A DNA stretch of 64,000 nt from Palsa-147 sp963841235 (GTDB lineage Bacteria; Acidobacteriota; Terriglobia; Acidiferrales; UBA7541), in assembly GCA_963841235.1 (NCBI GenBank), contig CAWJBU010000001.1, positions 248,001-312,000 on the forward strand. Reading direction: 5' to 3'. Below are positions 52,090 to 60,817 of the stretch, one piece after another (position 1 is the stretch's first letter; each line of letters opens with the position of its first letter). The position numbers and the translations under genes were made by a program. The notes under the pieces were generated by a model. The model was not told the DNA's origin and searched no databases. It saw only the letters and a program-made list of their open reading frames with translations.

Positions 52090-54908
52090 GCACCACCTCT
52101 TCGAGATTAGCGAGGCCCTTGGCAACGTCGCGGCCCAATTGAATCCGCACAACACGCCGTCCGCGCTGTTCGAGCGCCGTGTAATCGCCCAGCGCCTGCG
52201 CGCGAATCAATTCGCCGAAGGTGTAATCGGTCTCCGGAACGGCAACGTCTTCGGCCGGCGTATCGAGAATCTGCAAGAAGAGGCCAGTGTTCGGCCCGCC
52301 TTTGTGCAGTTGACCGGTAGAGTGCAGGAAACGCGGGCCGTAGCCGAGCATTGTCGCAGCACCGGCGCGATCGCGCAGCGCGATGCGAAGGCGGCCGAGC
52401 GAAGCCGTCGTCGCCGCGCTTGGCGCGAGATAAGCGTCGATGCCGAAGTAATCGCTGCGCTTCGCGGAACTCAGCCAGGGCTGAATGGCAGATCGCAACG
52501 CCGCGACATTTGAGGCGTCAACCGCAGGCGCGGCATTGCTCGACGCCGCTCCATCACCGCCGGTCTTCTTCATCGCCTGGCGCGCCAGATCTTTCGCCAA
52601 TTGCACGTCAGGTTGATTGAAAGGATGAATCCCGATCGCGGCGCCAGCCGCCGCGACCGCAATCTCCCAGCGGAAAAATTCCTGGCCGACGTCGGCGATT
52701 TCGCTGAGCGCGATGCGCACGATCGGATGTCCGGCGGCTTCGAGCTGGGCAAGCCGCGATTCATGCGCGTCATCTTTCTCTCCAGCGAGCCGCAAATGCA
52801 CGAAAAGCCGATCGGAACCATATCGCGAGGCATCGGCAGGCGGCTCTTCATCCGCCACGGGAACGATTCCCTTCCCTTCTTTACCGGTACTCTCGGCGAT
52901 CAACTGCTCGAGCCACACGGGAAAATGGCGGAGCGACGCGGACGCAAAGATCGTGGTCTTGTCGCGCCCAGCGCGCGCAGCCTCGCCGAGAATCGCGCCC
53001 AGCGATATCCCCGGACTCTTCGACTCCGGCACGCTCGCCGCACACGCTTCCTGCATCGTCCAAGCCCGGTCGAGCAGGCGATGCAGGTCCACGCCAATCA
53101 CAGCAGCGGGCACGAGCCCAAAATGCGTCAGAGCCGAATAGCGCCCGCCAACATCAGGCGTCGCCTGAAACACTCGTCGGAATCCGCGCTGCTCGCCCAA
53201 TTTTTGCAGCGGCGTTCCGGGATCGGTAATCGCAATAAAATTGCGTCCCGGCGACTTGTCGAGCGCGCTGAGCTTCTGCCAAAAATAAAAGAAGAACGAA
53301 TTCATCTCGGTGGTAGTGCCCGACTTGCTCGAGACGATAAACAGCGTATGGCGAAGATCCACAGCGGCTTCGACGGCTTTGACCGCGGCCGGATGAGTGC
53401 TGTCCAGCACATGCAATCGCGGATAGCCCGCGCGGTTGCCAAATGTATTCTGAAACACATCAGGCGCGAGACTCGAGCCTCCCATTCCCAGCAGCACAGC
53501 GTGTGTGTAGCCCTCTGACTTGATCTGCTCGCGGAAGCTCGTGAGATCCGGCACTTGTGCGCGCATCGCCTCGGGCAGATTGAGCCATCCGAGGCGGTCG
53601 GTGATTTCCGGTGTGGACTTGTTCCCCCAAAGCGTCGGATCTTTCGCCCACAAACGCTGCCCGAACTGCGACGCGGTCCAATCGCTGAGCCGCGGATTGA
53701 CGGCGCTCGTGATCGAGCCGAGCGCCGGCGCTTCACCATCCACTTGTGCCTCAAGAAGCGCCGAACGCTTCTTCGACAGCGCAGCCATCAAGTCTTCGAA
53801 AGATTTCGCAAACGAATCAACTCCATCGCGCTGAAGTTGCTCGGTGATAGCGTCGAGATCGACTCCAACTTTCTTAAAAGAGGCCAACTGCGCCGCGGCA
53901 GTCTCTGGCGAGTCGAGTATCGTCGCGCCGCGCACCACTCCGTGATCGCGGAACGCGTCCATCGTCGCCGGCGGGATGGTATTGACCGTGTCTGGGCCAA
54001 CTAGTTCAGCGATGTAAAGCGTATCGGAATATTTAGGATTCTTCGTGCCCGTGCTGGCCCACAGAACGCGCTGCACCCGCGCTCCTTTGGCCCGAAGCGC
54101 CGCGAAATCGCTGCCGCCGAAAATCTGCAGGAAGCGCTGATACACCACGCGGGAATTCGCGATGCCGATCTTACCCTGCAGCGCGAGAGCTTCCGGCGTG
54201 CCGATCTTCTGAAGCGCAGCATCCGCAAGAGTGTCCACGCGGCTGACAAAAAACGAGGCCACCGAAGCAATCCGCGCCGGATTGGCAGCGCGCCGAAGCC
54301 CGCGAATATACGCGTTAGCCACGGCCTCGTAATGCGCCATCGAAAACATCAGCGTGATATTTACGTTCACTCCCAGAGCGAGCAGCTCTTCCACCGCCGG
54401 AATTCCTTCGGGCGTGGCCGGGACTTTGATCATCAGATTCGGGCGTCCAACAGCCTTCCAAAGCCGCCGCGCCTCGCGAATCGTGCCGGCGGTATCGCGC
54501 GCTAGAGTAGGCGAAACCTCAAGGCTAATGAATCCATCCGCTCCATTCGTCCGGTCGTACACGGGCCGCACAATGTCGGTCGCCATCTGAATATCCTTGA
54601 TGGCGATCGCGTCGAACAGCGACGCATCATTCATCTCCGGCTCGTCCGCGAGCAAAGACCGTAGTTGTTCGTCGTAATCCGTGCTCCCGGCAATCGCTTT
54701 CTCGAAGATCGTCGGATTGCTGGTCACTCCGCTCAATCCATCTTCCTCGACCAATCGCTTCAGCTCTCCGCCGGTAAGAATGCTGCGACGAATGTAATCC
54801 AGCCAGATGGCCTGGCCTTGCGCTTCCGCAAGCCGCAGTGGATTCGCTTTCTTGGCGGCGCCTGCGCGTGGAAGTTTGCGTCGCTTCAGGAGTGACTTTG
54901 CTGGCCAT
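52082..54908 (-). CDS. Fused transaldolase/glucose-6-phosphate isomerase; 5' end needs a one-base frame correction
   Basis: The main frame (52082-54754) gives about 890 residues. The transaldolase part (about 1-330) has GVTSNPTIFEKAI and the Schiff-base lysine in LMIKVPATPEGI; the isomerase part (about 370-890) has VLLGMGGSSLAPDVF and SKSGTTTEMNSFF. The homologous N-terminus (LDYIRRSILTGGELKRL) continues upstream in frame but meets no start. An ATG at 54908 has a perfect GGAGG and encodes MASKVTPEATQTSTR in a frame offset by one; the total length, 2827 bases, is 3n+1. One extra base near 54840-54870, likely in the GC-rich GGCGCCGCC area, would explain it. It overlaps rpiB by 23 bases. Confidence 0.85.
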
Positions 54909-55350
54909 ACTTCACCTCCAATGCCTTCACTTTTTCCAATCGCCGGCGATGCCGCGGTGCATTCGTGAATTCCGCCTTCAGATAAGCGCCGGCCAGTTCT
55001 TTTGCGAGTTCAACGCCAATGACGCGCGAGCCGAGAACCAGGACGTTCATATCGTCGTGCTCCACGCCTTGATGCGCAGAATAAGTATCGTGCGCGATCC
55101 CCGCGCGAATTCCCGGAAGTTTATTCGCAGCCACCGAAGCGCCCACGCCACTGCCGCAAATCAAAACGCCGCGGTCGGCGCGCGCCTCAAGCACAGCCAG
55201 CCCCACGGCCTCAGCATAATCAGGATAATCCACCGGCTCCGTGCTATGCGTCCCGAGATCCGTAACCGCGTGGCCAAGCTCCTCGAGAAATGGAATCAGT
55301 TCCTGCTTGAGTGGATAGCCCGCATGGTCCGCGCCGATTGCCACCCGCAT
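54886..55350 (-). CDS. rpiB: Ribose-5-phosphate isomerase B
   Basis: 154 residues, canonical length. The N-terminus is MRVAIGADHAGYPLKQELIP and the catalytic Cys is C65 in GVLICGSGVGASVAANK, followed by GIRAGIAHDTYSAHQGVEHDDMNVLVLG. It interconverts ribulose-5-phosphate and ribose-5-phosphate. It is first of the pentose-phosphate operon. The other RpiB-family gene here (3500-4135) lacks the Cys, so this is the likelier housekeeping enzyme. Confidence 0.94.
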   Translation of the reverse strand: MRVAIGADHAGYPLKQELIPFLEELGHAVTDLGTHSTEPVDYPDYAEAVGLAVLEARADRGVLICGSGVGASVAANKLPGIRAGIAHDTYSAHQGVEHDDMNVLVLGSRVIGVELAKELAGAYLKAEFTNAPRHRRRLEKVKALEVKYGQQSHS

Positions 55351-55482
55351 CCCGAACTCTCCGCACTGGCGTGCCCGCTCGCGCGCCCGGACAAGAGTAT
55401 GATGCCTTGTGCTGGACGAATCGCGCGACCATTCGATCGAATTCTATCAGCACGCGCGAACAGCGCCGCTAATATACATTGG

Positions 55483-56076
55483 ATGATCCGAGACGCCAAA
55501 AAGAAGCGCCCCGCGAAGAAAAGCGCCGCGCCGAAGCGCAGTTCTCTTCGAATATTCACAATTGGCCATTCGAATCGGCCCATCGAGGAATTCATTCGCA
55601 TCCTCGAAGCCCATGGCGTCAAGCGCGTTGTAGATATTCGCACCATTCCGCGCTCGCGCCACAATCCGCAATTCAACGCCGATGCACTGCCCAAATCTCT
55701 CCAAGCAGCGGGCATTGATTACACTCCGATGAAAGAGCTTGGTGGACTGCGCCACACCACGCGCGACAGCATTAATACTGGCTGGAAGAACGCAAGCTTC
55801 CGAGGATTCGCCGATTACATGCAAACGCCGGAATTCGCGGCGGCCATCGAGACTCTCATAAAGATCGCCGCCGAAAAAACAACGGCCATCATGTGCGCCG
55901 AAGCCGTTCCCTGGCGTTGCCACCGCTCTCTAGTGGCGGATGCGCTTGTCGCACGAGGCGTAAGCGTCGAGCACATCCTCAGCGCAACGCGCGCTCAACC
56001 GCATGCCATCACTCCATTCGCGCGCGTCCGCGGCCTGGAAATTACGTACCCCGTGCAGGGAAATCTACCCCTCTAA
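55483..56076 (+). CDS. DUF488 family protein
   Basis: About 197 residues from the ATG at 55483. After a Lys/Arg-rich N-terminus the DUF488 signatures are IFTIGHSNRPIEEFIRIL, VVDIRTIPRSRHNPQF, YTPMKELGGLRH, and MCAEAVPWRCHRSLVADAL. DUF488 proteins have an alpha/beta fold with a conserved Cys-x-E motif and unknown function. It is divergent from rpiB with a 132-base gap. Confidence 0.88.
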   Translation: MIRDAKKKRPAKKSAAPKRSSLRIFTIGHSNRPIEEFIRILEAHGVKRVVDIRTIPRSRHNPQFNADALPKSLQAAGIDYTPMKELGGLRHTTRDSINTGWKNASFRGFADYMQTPEFAAAIETLIKIAAEKTTAIMCAEAVPWRCHRSLVADALVARGVSVEHILSATRAQPHAITPFARVRGLEITYPVQGNLPL

Positions 56077-56168
56077 GATGTGGATTCTCATCTAGAAATG
56101 TTATTCTTCTCGGTCAGCAAATCGAGTCGCTGCGATAAAGACTTAATCGCACGGAGGAACTTAGCAGC

Positions 56169-57186
56169 ATGGATTGGAAGAATTGCAAAGTGCTCGTGAC
56201 CGGTGGCACATCGTTCATCGGCTCGGGAATCGTGGACTCCCTCGTCACCCGCGGCGCGAAAATCCGCGTCGTCGATGATTTAAGCAGCGGCAGACTCGAA
56301 AATATCGAGCATCACGTCAAGCAAGGCGCCGCCGAATTCGTGCAAGCCGATTTGCGCCAGCCCGGCGCTGCCGAACGCGTCGTGAAGGGCATGAACGTAG
56401 TCTTTCATCTCGCCGCGGATCATGGCGGCCGCGGCTACGTGGATCTGCACCAAGCCGCCTGCGCCACAAATCTAATGCTCGACGGCGTAGTCTTCCGCGC
56501 CTGTCACGAAGCCAAAGTGGACAAGGTCGTTTACGCCTCCTCCGGATGCGTCTATCCCAATCACATCCAGACCGATCCCAAGCAAATCCTCTATCTCAGC
56601 GAGGACATGGTCGGGCCGCCCTACGACGCCGACAACATGTACGGTTGGGCCAAGCTGATGGCGGAAATGACGCTGCAATCCTATTACAAAGATTGGGGCA
56701 TGAAATCGGCGTCCTGCCGCTACTTCACCGTCTACGGGCCGCGCGGCGTCGAAAATCATGCCGTGATCGCCATGATCGCGCGCGCCTTCATCAATCAGAA
56801 TCCGTTCGTAGTCTGGGGCACCGGCGAGCAAATTCGGAACTGGACCTACATCGACGACATCGTGAGCGGAACGATTCTCGCTGCTGAAAAAATCAACGAT
56901 GCGACCGCGGTGAATCTTGGGAACGACGGAACGTATCAAGGTAATCGACGCCGCAAAGGAAGTTCTTCGTTACATGGGCAAGCACGCCGAGTTCGAGCTG
57001 CATCCCGAGATGCCCACCGGCCCGCTCAATCGCGTCGCCGACAACGCCCTGGCGAAGAAAATTCTGGGCTGGGAGCCGAAGGTAAATTTCATCGAAGGCC
57101 TTCACCGCACCATCGACTGGTACGTTTCCGTGAAAAATCAGAAGCAAGTCTCCGCGCAACTGCAAGCCGTACTCACCGAGCGCTGA
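56169..57186 (+). CDS. NAD-dependent epimerase/dehydratase (extended SDR), frameshifted
   Basis: The first frame runs to about 56930: TGGTSFIGSGIVDSL (NAD motif), VFHLAADHGGRGY, YASSGCVYPN and the active-site YGWAKLMAEM (Y-x3-K), then NWTYIDDIV. After NLGNDGT the homologous sequence continues only in another frame as TERIKVIDAAKEVLRYMGK and ends at 57186 with LGWEPKVNFIEGLHRTIDWY. The total 1018 bases is 3n+1, so one extra base lies in GGGAACGACGGAACG near 56917-56935. Corrected, it is about 338 residues, a normal nucleotide-sugar epimerase such as GDP-mannose epimerase-like. Substrate unknown. Confidence 0.78.
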
Positions 57187-57351
57187 GGGGCGTTTCACCG
57201 TCGCAGCGATCCGGTCCAGCTCTAGATCGTCCGCTCGAGGAATCGTTTCCAGTCTCCGATCGTGCTGCCGCACCAGTGCCCGCCCGCAGCGAATTCCAGA
57301 TCGATATTCTCTCGAACACTCACAATCGCTGGTCGGATTCGATCGTGGTTT

Positions 57352-57380
57352 TTGAAACTTTGGTCAACGTGTGAGATAAT
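57352..57380 (+). promoter_or_regulatory. Promoter of the small basic protein gene (island start)
   Basis: TTGAAA and GATAAT are separated by exactly 17 bases and lie about 63 bases before the ATG at 57443. This is a near-consensus sigma-70 promoter and marks the left side of the accessory island. Confidence 0.6.
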
Positions 57381-57442
57381 GTTCTTGGTTCATACGGGAT
57401 TCCGGTTTCGAAGTGCAAATCCTCGATAGCCGGAGGCCCCAC

Positions 57443-57670
57443 ATGGCCAGTTTCAAGAAATTGAAGTGTTCGTCGCAACCGATTCGGAAGCCCCGCAGAG
57501 CTACCAAGCCGACACCTAGTCCAGAATCTGCCTCGAAATTTCCTGACGTCAACCAATCGAGACCAAAGCGCAACGCAATTACAAAGAGCACCGCAACCCA
57601 ACTCGAACGGAAGCTGGATTCCAATATTTCCGGGACGGAGAACCGCGGTGCGCTCGCTACGCGCGACTAG
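57443..57670 (+). CDS. Small basic hypothetical protein
   Basis: 75 residues from the ATG at 57443, preceded by CGGAGG 6 bases upstream, a strong ribosome site. The sequence is Lys/Arg/Ser/Pro-rich (SSQPIRKPRRATKPTPSPES) and has no recognised family or helix pattern. A good promoter stands 63 bases upstream. It begins the island that ends with HNH; its basic nature fits a nucleic-acid-associated role, which is only a guess. Confidence 0.5.
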   Translation: MASFKKLKCSSQPIRKPRRATKPTPSPESASKFPDVNQSRPKRNAITKSTATQLERKLDSNISGTENRGALATRD

Positions 57671-57703
57671 AATCTCGAAGTTGGCGCAGTGCTTATACCG
57701 CGA

Positions 57704-58386
57704 ATGCTCGGGGTCGCGAGTTATTTCATGGAGATCGCCAGGGGCATCGTCGATCCAAAGACCTTCAAAATGATATTGGCCTCAACGATGACGAAGTTCT
57801 GGCGGCCGCGCGCGACAGCGTCGCGGAGTTCGTCTACAAGATGCGGCCGCGCGATCCTCTGGAGAAAATAACACTCGAGCAACTCATCGTGAATCACGCA
57901 CGCGTCGTTCGGCTTTCCCACCAAGCGTGCGGCCAGACAGACCCCGAGTCGGCCAAATTGTTGCACGAGGCTTGCGATGGCGCTTCCGGCACCTTTCGAC
58001 GTTTGATGACAGCGTTCAACGAGAATCGAAAACCGCCTCGCCAAAAGGCTTCGATCGCCATTGACCAAGCCAACGTTGCTAATCAGCAGGTCGTCCAAAA
58101 CGTGACGCCGAAACCAGGTAGAAAACCGCCGAACGAACAAGGATTCGAAAAAATGACGCCCGTCGATTCCGCGCGAACTTATCGATTGAGCCCGCGGGGC
58201 CTGAGGGCGCTGCGTCTTTCAGCTCGCCGGGTGCGCCCATGGGAGCGCAGCACTGGGCCCCGAAGTGAGATCGGCAAGAACCGATCGAAGATGAACGCAT
58301 ACAAACATGGCCTGCGCAGCGCGAAGGCGCTTGCTTTGAAACGTCTCGCGAGGGCGACGATACAAGAACTGCGTGGTTTCGACTAA
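57704..58386 (+). CDS. Hypothetical island protein with GPR...NAYKHGLRSA motif, frameshifted
   Basis: Two frames join here. The 5' part (MLGVASYFMEIARGIVDPK) stops making sense at TTCAAAATGAT, where the next part continues as NDIGLNDDEVLAAARDSVAEF in the third frame. Adding one A to the A-run restores a single protein. The 3' part (from M at 57841) ends with TGPRSEIGKNRSKMNAYKHG and LRSA, a motif I recall from small proteins of mobile elements. The protein is helical and basic with no catalytic motif. Function unknown. Confidence 0.5.
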
Positions 58387-58517
58387 GCCTGACAGCACGG
58401 GAAGTGCCACGCGGCAGGATTGCGTTCGGCCACCACGCGAGAGAAAACGGTAGACCCCCGAGACGTTTGACGCTCACGCACCTTCGATTCCGACCGGCGT
58501 CAGATTGCTGCGGCCGC

Positions 58518-58688
58518 CTACCCTCTCTTCTTTCCTTTCGCCGCCTTCATCTTCGCCCACCGCGCAATTGCGGCCTTACGCGCGCTAGCACTTCGCTCTT
58601 CAGCGGTGAGGCGTTCGGCCCGACTCTTTCCACCTTTCGCGCCGCCCAGCTTTCCCAGTTCCACTGCATGTACGTTCTTTTCTCGCAT
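58518..58688 (-). CDS. Tiny basic protein (56 aa), divergent from the recombination operon
   Basis: 56 residues starting MREKNVHAVELGKLGGAKGG, then SRAERLTAEERSASARKAAI and a Lys-rich end (KMKAAKGKKRG). The GGAKGGKSRAERL...SARKAAIARW pattern is shared by many very small proteins in diverse genomes and suggests a DNA- or RNA-binding helix-rich peptide. It faces away from the 20-bp inverted repeat and annealing gene. It could be the regulator of that promoter or simply an accessory gene. GAGG lies just before the ATG. Confidence 0.55.
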   Translation of the reverse strand: MREKNVHAVELGKLGGAKGGKSRAERLTAEERSASARKAAIARWAKMKAAKGKKRG

Positions 58689-58740
58689 CGGCCTCAACGT
58701 CTTATGCCCAGACGGAGGTAAAAAAGCAAGGAAAAACCAC

Positions 58741-58793
58741 TTGACTATGCGTAGGCGCTAACGCATAATGTAGATGCGTTAGCGCCTACGCAT
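58741..58793 (+). promoter_or_regulatory. Promoter with perfect 20-bp inverted-repeat operator
   Basis: TTGACT (58741-58746) and CATAAT (58764-58769) are spaced by 17 bases. Over them lies ATGCGTAGGCGCTAACGCAT (58747-58766), a 7-base spacer, and its exact reverse complement (58774-58793). Each arm is itself a near palindrome (ATGCGT...ACGCAT). A repressor bound here would block the -35/-10 region. The annealing-protein gene follows with AGGAGGT 5 bases before its GTG. Confidence 0.8.
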
Positions 58794-58810
58794 CTATTAG
58801 GAGGTGCCTT

Positions 58811-59575
58811 GTGAGAACTCGAAAAATAGCACCACGTACAAATCTCAGCGTCGCGACACGGGCGTGGGGGCAGCTATCGAAGGCCGCGCGAAGTGGGCTA
58901 GCCGCGCTGACTGAGAAGTACTCGCTCTCCGTCGCCCTGGGCGATGTGCAATACATCGACGGACGCTGGTACGTCACGCACGCGGGCCTGTTGCGGTTAG
59001 CGCATCGAAACCGTTGTTCTGGCATCAAGACGACCTTGGAAAGGCACTATTCTGAGCCCTCCGCTAACCGGTGGGTCTTTAAGGCGACTGTCTACAAGTC
59101 TCCTCGCTCTAAGGGATTTGTCGGCTACGGCGATGCCGAGCCCTCGAACGTGTCTCCCTTGGTTCGGGGCGCCGAGATGCGCGTGGCTGAGACCCGGGCG
59201 GTCAATCGGGCTCTCCGGAAGGCATACGGCATCGGGCCCTGCAGCGTCGAAGAGTTGGGTTCGCTTTCCGGCCTGCCAACTTCATCTCTCCGTCCCGCGC
59301 AGTCGAGTGGAATCTCCGCCGCGGGTTCTTCGAACAATGGTCATCAACCTCGTCTTCGCGACCAACTCTGTCTTCTGATCCGCCAGCACAACCTCGATTC
59401 CACACTCGTGAAGGCCTACGCCGCGGACTTCTGCGGCACCGAAACTCTCAAAGAAGCCAGTCGCGATCTGGTCGAGTCGTTCATCTCCCATCTCGCCAAA
59501 GCGGCGAATGAAGACCGGGACGGGTTGCTCTGCAAACTCAACTCGTATGCTCAACCGCAGGAGGTGCAGCAATGA
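58811..59575 (+). CDS. Rad52/ERF-like single-strand annealing protein (candidate)
   Basis: 254 residues from GTG at 58811, with AGGAGGT upstream. The centre carries WVFKATVYKSPRSKGFVGYG, then AEMRVAETRAVNRALRKAYG followed by the VEELG-type Glu, a layout like the conserved region of Rad52/ERF-class annealing proteins. The N-terminus has a basic Lys/Arg start. The C-terminal segment (about 180-254) is helical. It anneals single strands for recombination if the assignment holds. An OB-like and a nuclease gene follow, supporting this. A different DNA-binding role is possible. Confidence 0.6.
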   Translation: MRTRKIAPRTNLSVATRAWGQLSKAARSGLAALTEKYSLSVALGDVQYIDGRWYVTHAGLLRLAHRNRCSGIKTTLERHYSEPSANRWVFKATVYKSPRSKGFVGYGDAEPSNVSPLVRGAEMRVAETRAVNRALRKAYGIGPCSVEELGSLSGLPTSSLRPAQSSGISAAGSSNNGHQPRLRDQLCLLIRQHNLDSTLVKAYAADFCGTETLKEASRDLVESFISHLAKAANEDRDGLLCKLNSYAQPQEVQQ

Positions 59576-60025
59576 AACGCCATTTTCCGGGCTTGCACTT
59601 GGAATCTCAGAGCGCGGACGACCTGCTCGAAGGATCTGTTTCTCGCTCGCGTCGATCAGGCCTCCTACCGCTGGCATCCTCAGAAGCCCTTCTTCGCGCT
59701 TCGTCTTTCCGTTCTTGAGCCGAAGCCATTGTCCGGTCAGAACATCTCGGGGCGTCTGTATGGCACACCGAAAGCCTTGTGGAAACTGAATTGGTTCCTC
59801 CGGGATTTTGGTTACGACCTGGACCTCTTTGCTCGGGATGAGGTGGATGAGAAGGCTCTTGTGGGCCTTACCGGCGTCGTCCGCACCTCCCGCACGACAC
59901 GCAACGGCCGCTCCTTCCTCAATCTCGACGCGTTTGCACCGGCCGGAGACTGGGAGGAGTTAGCCACTCTCGAAACTGGCAGTCAGCAGGAGAACGACGA
60001 TGATCTACAGCCACACACAGATTAG
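59572..60025 (+). CDS. DUF669/SSB-like protein of the recombination cassette, frameshifted
   Basis: Start ATG at 59572 overlaps the annealing gene stop by 4 bases. The first 20-odd residues (MKRHFPGLHLESQSADDLLE) then shift frame: the real continuation is LFLARVDQASYRWHPQKPF and on through KLNWFLRDFGYDLDLFARDE and VGLTGVVRTSRTTRNGRSFL to the stop at 60025. The total, 454 bases, is 3n+1; one extra T near 59633-59640 would explain it. The pattern GLTGVV...NGRSFLNLDAFAPAGDWEE resembles DUF669-type phage proteins that assist recombination. About 150 residues. Confidence 0.55.
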
Positions 60026-60804
60026 CCAGTACCTGCGCTGTCCGCGCAGCTATCGCTACCGGTATCTCGATGGTTGGCAGGAAAAAGAAACACGGGCCGC
60101 CATGGTCTTCGGCCGCTCGTTTGAGAAGGCCCTCGGAGCCTACTTCTGTCGGGAGGATCCGAGCGCGGTGCTCCACAAGGAATGGGGAGCGTATCGGGAT
60201 GCTGCGTTTGAATACAAAAAAGGGGATTCCTGGGACCGTCTGGTCCACCAGGGAGTCCACTTGCTCCAAAAGTTCGCCCAGGATGATCGCGTTCGGATTC
60301 CACGGCCGAAGAAGAGTCTGCAGGTCAAGATGCTTCGATCGCTTCCTGGAAACAACGAATTCGTTTCCTACATTGACGCTCTCGGAGAACTCGACGGCAC
60401 ACCCTGCGTCATCGATTGGAAGACCAGTACGAGCCGTTATCCCGGAAGAGCCCGAGGGATTGCTCTCACTCGACCCTCAGCTCATTTGCTACTCCTGGAT
60501 CAGCGGGATTCCTGAGGTGGCCGTGGTCGTGTTCGTGCGCAAGAAGCAACCCGAGATTCAATACCTCCGGGCCACGATTTCCGAAGAGCAACGACGGGAG
60601 TACGGCCGGCTGGTTGAAACCACAGTTGCTCAGATCGAAGCGGGCCAGTTCGTTTCCCACTCCGGAATCCGCTTCCCTCAGAACGGCTGCGTGAGCTGTC
60701 CCCATCTGGGGTTGTGTCTCAACAACCAGCCATTGATTGACGCGAACTTGATCCGCCGGCCAGGAGCCAGCGACCTTGATTGGCTTAACGACCTTGACGA
60801 CTAA
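60000..60804 (+). CDS. Cas4/RecB-type PD-(D/E)XK nuclease, frameshifted
   Basis: ATG at 60000, with AGGAG upstream, overlaps the previous gene by 26 bases. The N-terminus is YSHTQISQYLRCPRSYRYRY (first Cys of an Fe-S cluster), then SYIDALGELDGTPCVIDWKT giving the D...D-x-K active site, and LDPQLICYSW motif. The last part, with three further Cys in CVSCPHLGLC, appears only after a frame change near 60440 (CGTTATCCCGGAAGAG; one extra C). Corrected, it is about 267 residues. It is a 4Fe-4S exonuclease of the Cas4/AddB family; there is no CRISPR array, so a recombination role fits better. Confidence 0.7.
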
Positions 60805-60817
60805 TGGGAGACCGCTC

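Noticed and set aside
54838..55482. Upstream extension of the DUF488 frame across rpiB
   Set aside because: It is antisense to rpiB and the tal start and lacks any motif. The DUF488 domain starts after 55483.
56930..57374. Long tail of the epimerase frame past 56930
   Set aside because: It is Arg/Ser/His-rich nonsense. The conserved C-terminus is in another frame ending at 57186.
58811..60804. CRISPR-associated Cas4 locus
   Set aside because: No repeat-spacer array and no cas1/cas2. The nuclease sits with annealing and DUF669-like genes instead.
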